Shown here: positions 1 to 10,795 of the stretch, one piece after another
How positions within the stretch are numbered: the first letter of the stretch is position 1
How the letters are laid out: every line of letters starts with the position of its first letter
From: Anisodus tanguticus
Taxonomy: Eukaryota > Streptophyta > Magnoliopsida > Solanales > Solanaceae
Reading direction: 5' to 3'
DNA length: 64,000 nt
NCBI GenBank assembly: GCA_034509755.1
Contig: CM067559.1
Coordinates: 43,191,032 to 43,255,031, forward strand
Made by a program: the position numbers and the translations under genes
The notes under the pieces: generated by a model
Told to the model about the DNA's origin: nothing
Database searches by the model: none
What the model saw: only the letters and a program-made list of their open reading frames with translations

Positions 1-348
1 TATATGTGCTGCTTACACCGTCTACCAAACGTGGTGTCTAATCTGTATGACTACACAATCATCTTAACATTTGCATTTCGTTACACTCAATATCCTATGG
101 ACCTGTTTGACTTTAGAAGTACACTTCTTTTTTTAATATATTCACTCGCCATGATTTTACACTGATGGAGCAGTGCATCTGGAGATCGACGTATAACCAT
201 CTCAACCTCTGATCATTTTATCATCTATATTTGCTACTTACACCTTCTAACAAACATGGTGTCTAATCTTGTATGACTGCACAATCATCTTAACATTTGT
301 ATTTTAATGACACTCATCCTATGCACATGTTTGACTATAACATTATTG
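1..348. repeat. Imperfect direct duplication in intron 3 of the TFL1-like gene
   Basis: Positions 1-113 and 226-348 are diverged copies of the same sequence. Both contain TGGTGTCTAATCT, a CACAATCATCTTAACATTTG block and a following ACACTCA-TCCTATG block. The left copy starts at the window edge, so the repeat may extend further. No coding potential is seen. Confidence 0.7.
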
Positions 349-355
349 GTCTTAC

Positions 356-480
356 AACAACAACAACATACCTAGTATAATTCCACCAGGTGGAGTCTGA
401 GGAGGGTAGAGTGTACATAGTCCTTACCCCTACCTTGTGACGGGGAGAGAGGTTGTTTCCGATAGATCCCGCTCAAGGAG
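356..480 (-). mobile_element. SINE, TTG-tailed Solanaceae type, with perfect 13-bp target duplication
   Basis: A 125-bp element in intron 3 of the TFL1-like gene, in the same orientation as the gene. On the minus strand it ends in (TTG)n, seen on the plus strand as aacaacaacaac at 356-367. It is flanked by exact 13-bp repeats (TTATTGGTCTTAC) at 343-355 and 481-493, the signature of target-primed insertion. The body matches the element at 15641-15749. The exact family name (SolS/Au-like) is inferred, not verified. Confidence 0.85.
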
Positions 481-600
481 TTATTGGTCTTACCATGTAA
501 TTTTTCTATGGAACTAACTGGAAATATTAATAAGTACTAGAAAATAATCTTTATACTAGTTTATAATCTTCCCAAATCTTGTAGAAGATACTGAACTTAC

Positions 601-1907
601 CAAAAGTAGCATCAGTGGTACCTGGAATGTCAGTTACTATCCTGTCAAAACCATCAGTAGAATACTGTCAATTTTAGTAGTATAAAAATAGTTCCAAATA
701 AACATGTCCATCTTATATATGTAGAGTTATACTGATTCTTCATACCTCATTAAGTGAGAGATCTTTTATAAGTACTGATTTTTCATACTCATTAACTAAT
801 TACTTATATGCTTTCTTTGTCAAGTCAGCTCACAAAAGAAAGTTCATGTTTATTTTCTAATTTTATGTTATATGGTTATTTGCATAACCTAGTTGCATGA
901 ACCATAGAAAAGCAGGAATTGATGTATCTTTTTTTTTGTGTGTGTGTGTTTCTTATTTGAATTTAGCTAGCTAGTATGCATCGATTGTGTAAAGAACTTT
1001 TATATTATAAAATCGATTCTCCTTCCATTGTAGCAAATAACCCGACTTACTTTTAAGATTACAAATTCTACTTACGAAAAATGACCTATAGATATCTTTT
1101 GAATATTCTGATAGAGTAAAAAAATTAAGCCCTGATAGAGTAAAAAAATTACGCCGTCAATATATGTAAGTTAAATTCCTCTTCTCATTTCTTGTTTTCA
1201 TTAGATTTAGAGCATACCAGTGAAGATGCTCTCTTAGATAAGGATCACTAGGGCCAGGAACATCAGGATCTGTCATGACCTACATATGGATAAAGAAAAT
1301 ACCAACATGATAATTGTTTTAGTAGTACTCTATGGATGTATATTAAAAGAGATAGAACTTATATACATCGTCACGTTAGTGTAAAAATTTTTTTACACTA
1401 CCGAATCACTGAATGGATATCTATAGTAAGGCTAAAAAAGAAGTGAATTTGTAATATTAAAAATAAGGCGAGTTATCGGCTACCACAGATAAAAATGACT
1501 TGATAACTATATTGCTACTCTTAAAAAAATTTGACGCATGTGTATCTGAGTCCTTCAAAAATAATACATTTTTGGAGGACAAGACATGTGTGGCAATAAA
1601 TTTGAAAAATCCGAGTAACATAGCGTGATAGTATTAAATTTTTTTATACTGACTTACGATGTATATAACTTAAAACTCATATTATAAAGTAATGGGAAGA
1701 AGAGGGTACCAGTGTGAAGAAAGTTCTTAAATCTCCTCCTTGAACTTCAACTTTAGGTCTAGCAGAAACAGCAGAAGGGAAAAGTTCATGGCCATTGCAC
1801 ACTAATTTGTTGTTAAACGTGATTGTCATTTTTATTGTAGGATTGAATGAATCTAGAACATCTCCTACTACTCTTCCAACAATTAGAGGCTCTAAATTTC
1901 TTGCCAT
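601..1907 (-). CDS. TFL1/CEN-like (PEBP family) flowering regulator, exons 1-3, partial
   Basis: Spliced gene running off the left edge. Exon 1 is 1710-1907 (ATG at 1905-1907, 66 codons, ending FFTL before a GT donor), exon 2 is 1218-1279 (62 nt), exon 3 is 601-641 (41 nt). All junctions are GT-AG, and the 62 and 41 nt lengths are those of FT/TFL1 genes. Exon 2 encodes the DPDVPGPSDPYLREHLHW ligand-pocket block; exon 3 encodes IVTDIPGTTDATFG. The His in REHLHW sits where TFL1 has His88 and FT has Tyr85, which favours a floral-repressor/inflorescence-architecture (TFL1/CEN/SELF-PRUNING) member. Family proteins are small cytosolic/nuclear partners of 14-3-3 and FD-type bZIP factors. Exon 4, with the external loop that also separates FT from TFL1, is not in the window. 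Reading frames are open and unbroken, so the gene looks functional. Copia A lies about 430 bp upstream of the ATG. Confidence 0.93.
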
Positions 1908-2011
1908 ATTGATAAATGGGAATATAAAGGAGAGATTTTCAAAGATATGTTTGTGAAGAAAGACTTAAAAAGAATATATGGTTTGTATTGGACAAATAGA
2001 TTAGAGGGCCA

Positions 2012-2026
2012 CCTTTATATATATAT
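2012..2026 (-). promoter_or_regulatory. TATA box of the TFL1-like gene
   Basis: On the minus strand the sequence reads TATATATATAAAGG, about 105-120 nt upstream of the start codon at 1907. It is the only good TATA box between the gene and copia A. It predicts a start near 1980-1990 and a 5' leader of about 75 nt. Confidence 0.5.
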
Positions 2027-2027
2027 G

Positions 2028-2336
2028 TGTACCTAAGTTATAGCCATCATAGTGAAGGAGAATACAAATTTGAAGGTATAAAAACATGGGACCTTAGGAG
2101 ACTTCAAAAGTATTAATTACAAAAGTCTTTGCTGTTGAGGTCCTACTCCAACCCATCCCTCAAGACACCCCACCACACCCCATCGAACAACTAGTCCAAT
2201 TTTTTTTTAAGACGATAATTATATATTATACTAACTAATAAGCATCATAAAATAGTATCATCTGGAATTTTCCTAACAAAAGTAACTCCTAGCTTGTCTA
2301 TCGTAATAGCAACAAAGAAGAAACTGGTAGATATAT
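2028..2336. other. Upstream region between the TFL1-like gene and copia A
   Basis: About 310 bp of non-coding DNA between the probable TATA box and the 5' LTR of copia A. It includes a CCCACC-rich stretch near 2150-2185 and AT-rich sequence. No gene is seen; it is the surviving proximal promoter. Confidence 0.5.
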
Positions 2337-2894
2337 TGTTGGATATTTTCATCAAAATCAAAGGCCATCATTGATGTGATGCTCCTTCAACTTTAGGGGG
2401 AGTCTGTTAACATAATTTATATTTATTTTGAATTTGAACTGACGTAACATTTCCCAATAGCCACCATTGATGCCTCTTGGAGGTGTCTGTTGGTGATGAA
2501 AAGGCATCACCAATGGATGCGAAATCTCTATAAGTAGTAAAAATGTTTTCTCATTCAATAATAGATATAAAAGAATCAAAACTTCTGATGAAAAAGAATC
2601 AAAACTTCTGTTGAAAAGAATCAAAACTTCCGCTTTTCTTTTCTTCCCTAAGCATCATCAGAAACTTCATATTGTGTGTTCTTGGTTGAATCAAGGGAGT
2701 ACAAACTTTGAATTCAACATCATTGTTAGGGGTTCATTGTATCCTGAAGGCAATATTTATGTGACCTATTGTACTCGCCAATTTATTGGGAAGCGTCGAA
2801 ATAATTGTCTAAAAGAATCTGCATAAGATCCTTGAAGTCAGAGAACAACAATTCGGTTCTGTGTTTCATCATGTTTGTACCATATTTTACAATA
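2337..2894 (+). repeat. 5' LTR of copia A
   Basis: A 558-bp direct repeat of 6390-6993. It contains a TATA-like ctataagtag near 2530 and three tandem copies of a 20-odd bp unit containing gaatcaaaacttctg (about 2573-2633). The 3' LTR has five copies of this unit, which accounts for the length difference. Confidence 0.9.
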
Positions 2895-2914
2895 ATTTTT
2901 AGACAATTATCGAC

Positions 2915-3609
2915 ATGGAGGGTGAAACTTCAATTACTGCTCAATCATTGCAAGTAATGAACTAGACTTTGAATCGTTTAGAACGTTTTGATGGTGAAGG
3001 GTTTCACTCGTTGGCAAGAGACTATCAAATTTTTTCTGATGACTATCAAGTTATGGTACATCCTTGAAGATGGTTTGGAGGAAATTCCTGATGCGACTCC
3101 AATGGACAACGATGAATTGAAGGCCAAACGGAAGAAACGTCAAGAGGATGATTTTATGTGCCGTGGTCATAGTCTGAATGTTCTAGGAGCCAATGTTTAC
3201 AATGCCCATTGAAGTCTTGAAAAAACAAAGGAATTGTGGACTGCACTCGAAAACAAGTACAAAATTTCTGAAGTGAGTAACAAGAAATTTCTGATCTGTA
3301 ATTTCATGGACAATAAAATGGTTGACTGCATGCTGAAGCTGAATATGACTTAGAAGGTTTACAGTGTCATATTCATATTGAAGAAGATGCTCATAAATGA
3401 GAGATTAAGGATAGTCAGCAATCTGAAAATCATTCTAAGATTAATAGTGTGGAAGAATCGAAAAAAATTGAATTTTTCTGAAACCTAAGATTGATACTCG
3501 GTTTAAGAAAAAAGATCCCAACAAGAAAGATAAGAAGAAGGGAAATTGCTACTTCTGTAAGAAACCCGACCACTATGCTCGTGACTGTCGTCAACGAAAG
3601 AAAAAATAG
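2915..3609 (+). pseudogene. gag fragment of copia A with CCHC zinc knuckle
   Basis: Begins near the ATG at 2915 but is interrupted by stops and frameshifts. Open segments include 2988-3212, with gag-like FTRWQETIKFFLMTIKL, and a CCHC knuckle at about 3546-3590 (CYFCKKPDHYARDC), which marks the nucleocapsid end of copia Gag. Gag would package the element RNA. The frame then runs into integrase C-terminal sequence with no protease between them, an internal deletion. Confidence 0.75.
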
Positions 3610-5755
3610 AACTTTGATAGATATGGTTAACGCTATGCTCATTAGCTCTGGTTTGCCAAATTCTTTGTGGAGTGAAGCTATTTTGTCTGCATGCTATATT
3701 TTGAATAGAGTTCCTTTGAAAAAGAAGAATATATCTTCGTATGAATTGTAGAAAGCCTAATTTGAAAAGATTCAAAGCATGGGGTTGTTTGGCATATGTC
3801 AGAAAGCCTGACCCTAAGAGACCAAAGTTAGGAAATAGGGCTTATAAATGTGTTTTTGTAGGTTATTCACTTAACAGTATTCCTTACAGATTTTTAATCC
3901 TTGACACATTTGAGATTATAGAATCTATAGATGTAGAATTTTTTGAAAACTTGACAAGGTCTAGTTCTCAACCACAACCTACTAAAAACCTATTGTTACC
4001 TAGTCTAGAACTTGTAGAGACTAATGACAATGTTGAACTTCCTGCTCCTACTCACAACCATGCTATTTTAGTTTCTACTAAAGATATCGAACCTAGAAGA
4101 AGTAAGAGAGCAAGAATAAAGAAAAATTATCCAGATTTTATACAATATCTTGTAAAGGGTAATAATAATGAAGTTCTTAACATTACCAAGTATGATATAC
4201 ATGTTGATGATGATCCTAAAACTTATTTTGAAGCTATGAATTCCAGAGATACTAATTTCTGTAAAGACGCTAACAATGATGAAAAGCATTCACTTTTGTC
4301 TAGCGAAACTTGGGTGCTATCTGATTTACCTCATGGTGCTAAACCTATAGGATGTAAATGGATATTCAAGAGAAAATTGAATGCTGATGGTACAATTGAT
4401 AAGTTTAAAAGCAGATTGGTTGCTAAAGGTTATAAACAAAAATATGGAATTGATTACTTTGATACATATGCTCATGTTGCTCGCATCACATCTATTCACT
4501 GTTTGATAGCACTTGCTTCTATTCACAAGTTAGTTATACATCAAATGGATGTCAAAATTGTATTTCTAAATGGTAATTTAGAGGAAGAAATATATATGGA
4601 ACAACCTGAAGGTTTCATAGTACCAGGCCAAGAGAAGAAAGTTTGCAAGTTAGTGAAATCCCTCTATTGTTTGAAGCAAGCTCCCATGCAATGGCATGAG
4701 AAGTTTGACAAAGTAGCTTTGGCATATGGTTTTGTTGTTAATGATGTTGATAAATGTATCTATAGTAAGCATGATAAATTTGAATGTGTAATTCTCTGTT
4801 TATATGTTGATGATATGCTTATTTTTGGGTCTGACATATCTTGTGTGGAAGAAACTAAGAATTTTCTCAGTTCTAACTTTGATATGGAAAATCTAGGAGA
4901 GACTGATGTGATCTTAGGAATTAAAATCCTAAGAAAGGGAGATGAGTTGGCTTTAACCCAATCTCATTATATTGAGAAATTTCTCAAATAGTATAATCAT
5001 TTCAATGACAAACCAGCCCCCACTCCTTTAGATCCTAGTATTAAATGAAGAATACTGGAAGGACTCATGGACAACTTGAGTATTCTAGTATTATCAGAAG
5101 TCTTATGTATGCTATGCATTGCACGAGATCAGATATAGCCCAAGCGGTGGGAGTACTATGTCGTTTCTCAAGTAACCCAGGAGTTGAACATTGGAAAACA
5201 ATCTCAAGAGTGTTGACTTACTTGAAATGAACCATAGATTATGGTTTACATTTCTAGGGTTATCCCGTTGTATTGGAAGGATACAACGATGCAAACTGGA
5301 ACAATGTAGAATCCAAGTCCAAGTCTACCATTGGATGGATATTTACATTAGGTGGTGCTGCTATGTCTTGGGGTTCCTAGAAGTAGACTTGTATATCTGA
5401 TTCAACAATGTTGTCAGAATTAATTGCACTGCCAGATGCATGTAAGGAGGCAGAATGACTTAAAAACTTAATTATAAAGATCTCATTATGGAAGAAACCA
5501 ACTCCAGCAGTCTTGATTAACTATAATAATCAGGCTACGATCTATAATGTCTCACACAAGACTTATAATGGAAAGTTAAGACATGCAAGTCTTAGACATC
5601 AAATAGTAAGACAATTACTCAAGAGAGGAGTAGTTGCAGTTAACTATATTGAAACAAAGAAGAATGTGGCAGACCCATTTACTAAGAGTCTACCAAAGGC
5701 AGAGGTTTCAATAAAGTGTAAGGAAATGGGACTAAGGTCTGTGAAAGAAGGTTGA
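3610..5755 (+). pseudogene. Integrase C-terminus, reverse transcriptase and RNase H of copia A
   Basis: The segment 3610-3740 encodes the end of the integrase core (NAMLISSGLPNSLWSEA). The longest open frame, 3741-4991 (416 codons), carries the integrase-RT linker and reverse transcriptase: WKWIFKRKLNADG, RLVAKGYKQKYGIDY, the first catalytic Asp in HQMDVKIVFLNG, and YVDDM at about 4804-4818. RT copies element RNA into cDNA. RNase H follows in fragments (5045-5230, then 5513-5755 with NVADPFTKSLPKAE) separated by stops and frameshifts. The family equivalent is one uninterrupted polyprotein of about 1,300 residues, so this copy cannot be autonomous. Confidence 0.85.
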
Positions 5756-6389
5756 TCACCGGTTAACAGAAACCCAACCTATGTTTTGAAAAAGATAAAC
5801 AAGGTTCAATGGGTACTAACAAGTTATGAGAGTGATTATGGTACACTAAATCAAAACTTCCCATTTCTGTATTAGTGTAGTGATTCTGCATGATTGAGGA
5901 TGGATGGAAATCCTTAATAAGTCTATGTTTGTTTACAGATGTATCGCAGAAACATCTTAGAGACTTACCTATATGAATATGGAAATCAGGTCGTTTCCTA
6001 TGAGAATAAGACCGTTCTCTAAAGAATACTCATGAATCCAAGATATAAACACATGGTCATTAACGTTCTAAGCTACAAAACACACAATTCTCTGAAGTCA
6101 ATATGTGTAGAGATTTCGGTTTTATCACAGGGGTACTTGTTCAAGACTAGTTCACCATAGAACCTCGTTAAGGCTTTGAATTTCTTACACTAAGTTAAGG
6201 TTCAAATCGAAAAGATACCTATCATTTATGTATTGATTTCTACGATGATGCTTTGTCTCAACTTATTTTGAACTACGTTGGCTTGATCCCACTCGAGTAC
6301 GTAGGCAATCACTTGAGTGATGCAGCCATTCCTATTCTGAAAGATTTTACTTTATTTTATGTTTTTTTATTTTGAAAATAGGGAGAGAA
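5756..6389 (+). other. Non-coding spacer between RNase H and 3' LTR of copia A
   Basis: About 630 bp with no recognisable coding sequence or envelope-like gene. It ends in the polypurine tract at 6381-6389 that primes plus-strand synthesis. Confidence 0.6.
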
Positions 6390-6993
6390 TGTTGGATATT
6401 TTCAGCAAAATGAAAGGTCATCATTGATGTGATGTCCCTTCAACTTTAGGGGAATTCTGTTAACATAATTCATATTTGTTTTGAATTTGAACAAACGCAA
6501 CCTTTCACAATAGCCACCATTGATGCCTCTTGGAGGTGTCTGTTGGTGATGAAAAGTCATCACCAATGGATGTGAAATCTCTATAAGTAGTAAAGATATT
6601 TTCTCATTCAATAATAGATATGAAAAAGAATCAAAACTTCTGATGAAAAAGAATTAAAACTTCTGTTGAAAAAAAATCAAAACTTCTGTTGAAAAAATCA
6701 AAACTTCTATTGAAAAGAATCAAAACTTCTGCTTTTCTTTTCTTCCCTAAGCATCATCAGAAACTTCATATTGTGTGTCCTTGGTTGAATCAAGGGAGTA
6801 CAAACTTTGAATTCAACATCGTTGTTAGGGCTTCATTGTATCCTGAAGGCAATATTTGTATGACCTATTGTACTCGCCAATTTATTAGAAAGGGTCGAAT
6901 AATTGTCTAAAAGAATTTGGATAAGAGCCTTGAAGTCAGAGAACCACAATTCGGTGTCTGTGTTTTATCCTGTTAGTACCATATTTTACAACA
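6390..6993 (+). repeat. 3' LTR of copia A
   Basis: A 604-bp copy of the 2337-2894 LTR, with the gaatcaaaacttctg unit expanded to about five copies (6624-6732). Substitutions and indels between the two LTRs show that the insertion is not very recent. Confidence 0.9.
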
Positions 6994-6998
6994 TATAT

Positions 6999-7461
6999 CT
7001 CTTCCAAAACCAACACGCAATTATCACAATAACTTTTGTTTTTAGTTTTAAGTTTTTTTGGTAAATTAAGAAGTCAACGGTCGTATTTAATTTTTTGGGA
7101 CTATGAGATACTACCTCTATTTTATTTTATATGACAATATTTGATTGGATTCGGATTTTAAGATATTAATCTAGTTACTAATATATTATCAGTGATGTGA
7201 TTAAAGATAGATCAAACATGTTGATGTACAGAGATTTTGAATTCAAATCTCTCAATTACCCCCAAAAAAGTATTTTCACATATTTGACACCTGAAAAAAA
7301 TCAGATCCTCATAGGGGAGCATTCTCATGGGCCTTAACAAAACTTCATTTCAATTTGAATGTGAATGAGTTGATGAATTTAACTTCTATAAGTTTACAAG
7401 AAGTATAAAAATAACAGTTTTTTTTGTTAAGATTAGTACATTATACATCCACTCTAATATA
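6999..7461. other. AT-rich intergenic DNA
   Basis: No gene recognised. An eroded Stowaway-like end (ctacctctattttattttatatgaca) may begin near 7115. Confidence 0.4.
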
Positions 7462-7733
7462 CTTCATCCGTCTCAAATTATATATCAATTTTTAAAATTA
7501 CACGCTCTTTAAGAAATATTAATTAGGAGGGATATTTGACCATCATTACATTTACTTATGTTTAAGTTATAATCTCTCTTCATTAAATGTTTACTCTATT
7601 TATGTGTCATTTTCATTAATGATAAATGGTAAAATAGAGAAAAAATAATAATATGCTTTGAACTTCCAAAATGATAAATAATTTAAAACAACTACTTTTA
7701 ATAATCACGACAAATAATTTGAGACGGAGGCAC
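7462..7733. mobile_element. Stowaway-like MITE, diverged
   Basis: About 270 bp with terminal inverted repeats: catccgtctcaaattat at the left, and at the right ataatttgagacggagg. It is preceded by TA (7460-7461), the Stowaway target. AT-rich interior without coding potential. Family members are mobilised by Tc1/mariner transposases. Confidence 0.7.
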
Positions 7734-7996
7734 TTGAAATTTCTCTTGAATCCACCTCATCATTAATTTCTTTTTCATGCTTTTTATGTTAACTATAGTA
7801 TTTTCCCTTCTAGCTAATCTCTTCGAGGGGGGGGGGGGGCACATGTACCATATGACCTACAAATTTGACAATTGTTAGTACATAGAAAACCAACTTTTAT
7901 AGGTTCCTTACACACATCCAAGTACTATAAAACTCCATTCACATATCTTCTATCCATTCTCTCAAAGAAAGCAAATAGTGATGTTTCTTTTAATTA

Positions 7997-8211
7997 CTCC
8001 CTCCGTCTAAATTTATGTGACATCATTTGATTTGACACATAGTTTAAGAAAGAAAGAAAGATTTTTAAAATGTGTAGCCTAAAACAAATCTTATATAAAT
8101 GTGTGTTGTAAATCATATCATAAAGTTAAATTATTTTCAAATATAAAAATATGACATTCTTTTTGGGACAGTCCAAAAAAAATAATATCACATAAATTGA
8201 AACGGAGGAAA
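7997..8211. mobile_element. Stowaway-like MITE
   Basis: A 215-bp element starting CTCCCTCCGTCTAAATTTAT and ending in the inverse (ataaattgaaacggagg). TA dinucleotides lie at 7995-7996 and 8212-8213. No coding potential. A run of 13 G lies between this and the previous MITE at 7827-7839. Confidence 0.8.
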
Positions 8212-8244
8212 TATTATTTTTTCATGTCAGTATTCTATCACACC

Positions 8245-9211
8245 TGAATGGGATTCGACGAATTGGTTCTTGATTTGATCAATTGATCTTCATATGAAAA
8301 CTAATATAAAAACTAATATAAAAACATAAAAATTTATAGAAAGAAAACTCTCCCCCAAACAAAACTCTCTAAACGAAAAGATAAATATGGTAGAATCCTA
8401 TTCCACAAAGAAAATCTTTTCCACCAAGAAACATTTTTGAAGTAAAACGCAATTATGGTAAAATTCAAATAAGGTAGGAAATTCAAGGCAAACCTAACAA
8501 ATCTCCCCTTGGCCTGAATTTTCTGGCAAATTAATCTTGATTCTTCTTCTTCTTCACATAGTCTTCATCATTGCTGCTTGCCATAGTTAAAAATAGTATC
8601 ATTAAAAATTGGTTTTAAAATATTTTATTTTATTTTTAAAGATGCACCAGCAAGAATGTTGAAAATATGATTGAAAATTCATCTCACTGTGTAGTACTCT
8701 GGATAAAATTTTCATTATCGTGATATTAGTTGCATCTTGATTTGAACCGGCCGCTTTAAGCCTTTCTTCAACTCATTGAATCATTGGCGCTGATACCACT
8801 TGTTGGGATCGAACAAATCAGGCCGTCATGCGAAAGCTTGTAATTGTAAACCTTAAACGACGATAAATCAGAAGACAAGAAAAAGACACTAAAAAGACAT
8901 AGTATTCTAATATGATTTGATCAATTGATCTTCATATAAAACTAATATAAAAACATAAAAATCTATTGAGAGAAAACTCCCCCCTAAACAAAACTCTCTA
9001 AACGATTACATTGTGCATGCTACAGTGTTATTTATGAGAAGAAATGATCTCCTATTTATAGAAATCCAAAAAATCTCCTTCAAGAAAAATATAAATATAG
9101 TAGAATCATGTTCCACAAAGAAAATATTTTCCACCAAAAAAAACTTTTTGAAGTAAAATACAATTATGATAAAATTCAAATAAGGTAAAAAAATTCAGGA
9201 CAAACCTAACA
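8245..9211 (-). mobile_element. Miniature LTR element (TRIM/LARD-like), minus orientation
   Basis: Right LTR 8801-9211 begins TGTTGGGATC and ends CCTAACA. Left LTR, about 8245-8499, is the same sequence with internal deletions and ends CCTAACA. Adjacent to the right LTR, 8787-8799 is a minus-strand primer site (TGGTATCAGCGCC, initiator tRNA-Met type). Adjacent to the left LTR, 8500-8510 is a polypurine tract on the minus strand (aaggggagatt). The interior is only about 300 bp and has no coding region, so it depends on proteins supplied in trans. Confidence 0.75.
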
Positions 9212-9213
9212 GC

Positions 9214-9395
9214 AAAGACCTCCATGACCTAGGACTCATCTTCTTGTTCGACTAGAATTTTATTTCCTATGTATTTACAGTTATCCTAATTCTAAAAGTG
9301 AATCCTAAAATCGTCCTAGATTCAATAAGTAGCATGTTCATATATTTCGGTCTTCTCTTCTACGTTGCTTTGTCTTGAACTGATATGGTATCAAA
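9214..9395 (+). repeat. Probable LTR remnant with primer-site-like end
   Basis: Non-coding sequence ending in TGGTATCAAAG near 9387-9397, resembling the junction between a copia LTR and an initiator-tRNA primer site. Its partner LTR is not in the window. Low confidence. Confidence 0.35.
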
Positions 9396-9472
9396 GTTAG
9401 GCTTAGCTCAATTCCTTGTTTACCTAATGTTGAGTTCTCATCTTATATTGTCCATGATTCAAATGTGCAATC

Positions 9473-9590
9473 GGTGAGGTGTGGGTTCGTTGGTCTCCTT
9501 ATATGAAGTTGAGCAATTATTCCTCACCTCGTGAGCTAACTTTTGGAGTTGAGTTAGGTCCAAGATTCATTTTTATCATGGTGTCTGAGT
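9473..9590 (+). repeat. Fragment of the TRIM LTR family found at 37.4-39.1 kb
   Basis: Contains the diagnostic CTCCTTATATG, a GAGCTAACTTTTGGAGTTGA block and GAGTTAGGTCCAAGATTCAT, followed by a decayed primer site (catggtgtctgag). The same order occurs in the TRIM LTRs at 37466-37584 and 38979-39097. Confidence 0.65.
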
Positions 9591-9594
9591 TTTT

Positions 9595-9737
9595 CACTAC
9601 CGGAAAATCCTAATTCCCTACATACGTCTCGTCTGAATTTTGCTCGTTGGTAAGGGATTTCCTTTGAAAAATCTGTCGGAAACGTTAGCGACGAGCCAAT
9701 TTCCGATGGTCGGAATTGAGTGAATTTTCTTGTAGTG
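9595..9737. mobile_element. CACTA-type MITE
   Basis: A 143-bp element beginning CACTACCGGAAAAT and ending ATTTTCTTGTAGTG, an inverted pair typical of CACTA (CMC) transposons. TTT lies on both sides (9592-9594, 9738-9740), matching the 3-bp target duplication of the superfamily. No coding potential; it would need a CACTA transposase in trans. Confidence 0.8.
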
Positions 9738-9740
9738 TTT

Positions 9741-10520
9741 GTTTTATTCTTAGATTCTAATTCCACCCAAATCGATTCACATAAATTAAAACGGAGAATA
9801 ACTAATACGATTAAGAACACTTCAAGCTAGGGTTTCTACTTGGAAGTATTCTACTAATGCTAAAAGGAATCCCTTGCTTTTTCATTTAGAGTAATGACAC
9901 TTGTCATTTTATTTGTAGAACCTTCCCCAAATTACATAAGAAAAAGACTGTCATTAATTTGGAAAAAAGTTAGTAATTCTTTTCAAGTAAGATTCTTGAT
10001 CATCAAAGTATGGGCACACTGCTCAGAGTATAAAGGGAACTCCACCATAAATATACATATATAAAAAATAAAACTGACAAATCATTTCGAAATGTAAAGA
10101 TGATTTGCCCATAATTCCTGTTTTGGAAATTGCTTAGGTAGTGGTATTACCATAATTAGAAACCAAAGTGCACTGTTAATGCACTTCAAACAACATACAA
10201 TTATTTAAAACCACCTGCATTATAAATGGGCTCTTTATTAATATTCTTGCACCTAGAACAGTTTTCAAAATCTACCTTTCTTAAATCAAGTTACTAATAC
10301 GACAAATTTTTTAAGAGTCCGAACAACATAAATTACTTATTCAACTTTTTTTGCATTAAAAAGATGCGATAATTTTATAAATAATTATTTAAGTAAATGT
10401 TGTGATGCTGTTCATGGCATATGAACTGTCCAAGACGAGCCAAAATATTACAACTAGTAGTAGTGGTAGTTTTTGGAACTGCGATTCCTATTTTGTCTAA
10501 CCATATGGAGTAGGTAATAC
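9741..10520. other. Intergenic DNA
   Basis: No gene recognised. A Stowaway-like 3' end (cacataaattaaaacggag) is present at 9779-9797 without an obvious partner. Confidence 0.4.
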
Positions 10521-10795
10521 AAAAATAGGACTTATTATTTTTTCATTAATTGAAAGACTATATATACAATTTACATATTTCCATAATAGGAGAATCCTAT
10601 TCTTATTCTACTTCTAAAATCTTATTCTACTTGAACACTAACTATACAATTATGGTAATACAATTATGGTAAGTGTACAATACTAATTACACCACAACAT
10701 TACCTAAACTATTGCCTAATCACGGTACAAAACCGTGGACCATAATCTGAGACCTAATATGTACAAAGTGTATATCACGTGTATACAACTTATAT

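Larger units (their letters stand above)
2337..6993 (+). mobile_element. Ty1/copia LTR retrotransposon A, defective
   Basis: A 4.66-kb element bounded by LTRs at 2337-2894 and 6390-6993 (ends TGTTG...CAACA, TGTTG...CAATA in the 5' LTR) with a 5-bp target duplication TATAT at 2332-2336 and 6994-6998. A polypurine tract (gggagagaa, 6381-6389) precedes the 3' LTR. Inside, in the order gag - integrase C-terminus - RT - RNase H, are copia-type coding remnants with many stops. Protease, pre-integrase and most of the integrase catalytic core are missing, because gag sequence runs directly into the end of integrase near 3605. No initiator-tRNA primer site follows the 5' LTR. The element is non-autonomous and sits in the promoter region of the TFL1-like gene. 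Confidence 0.92.
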
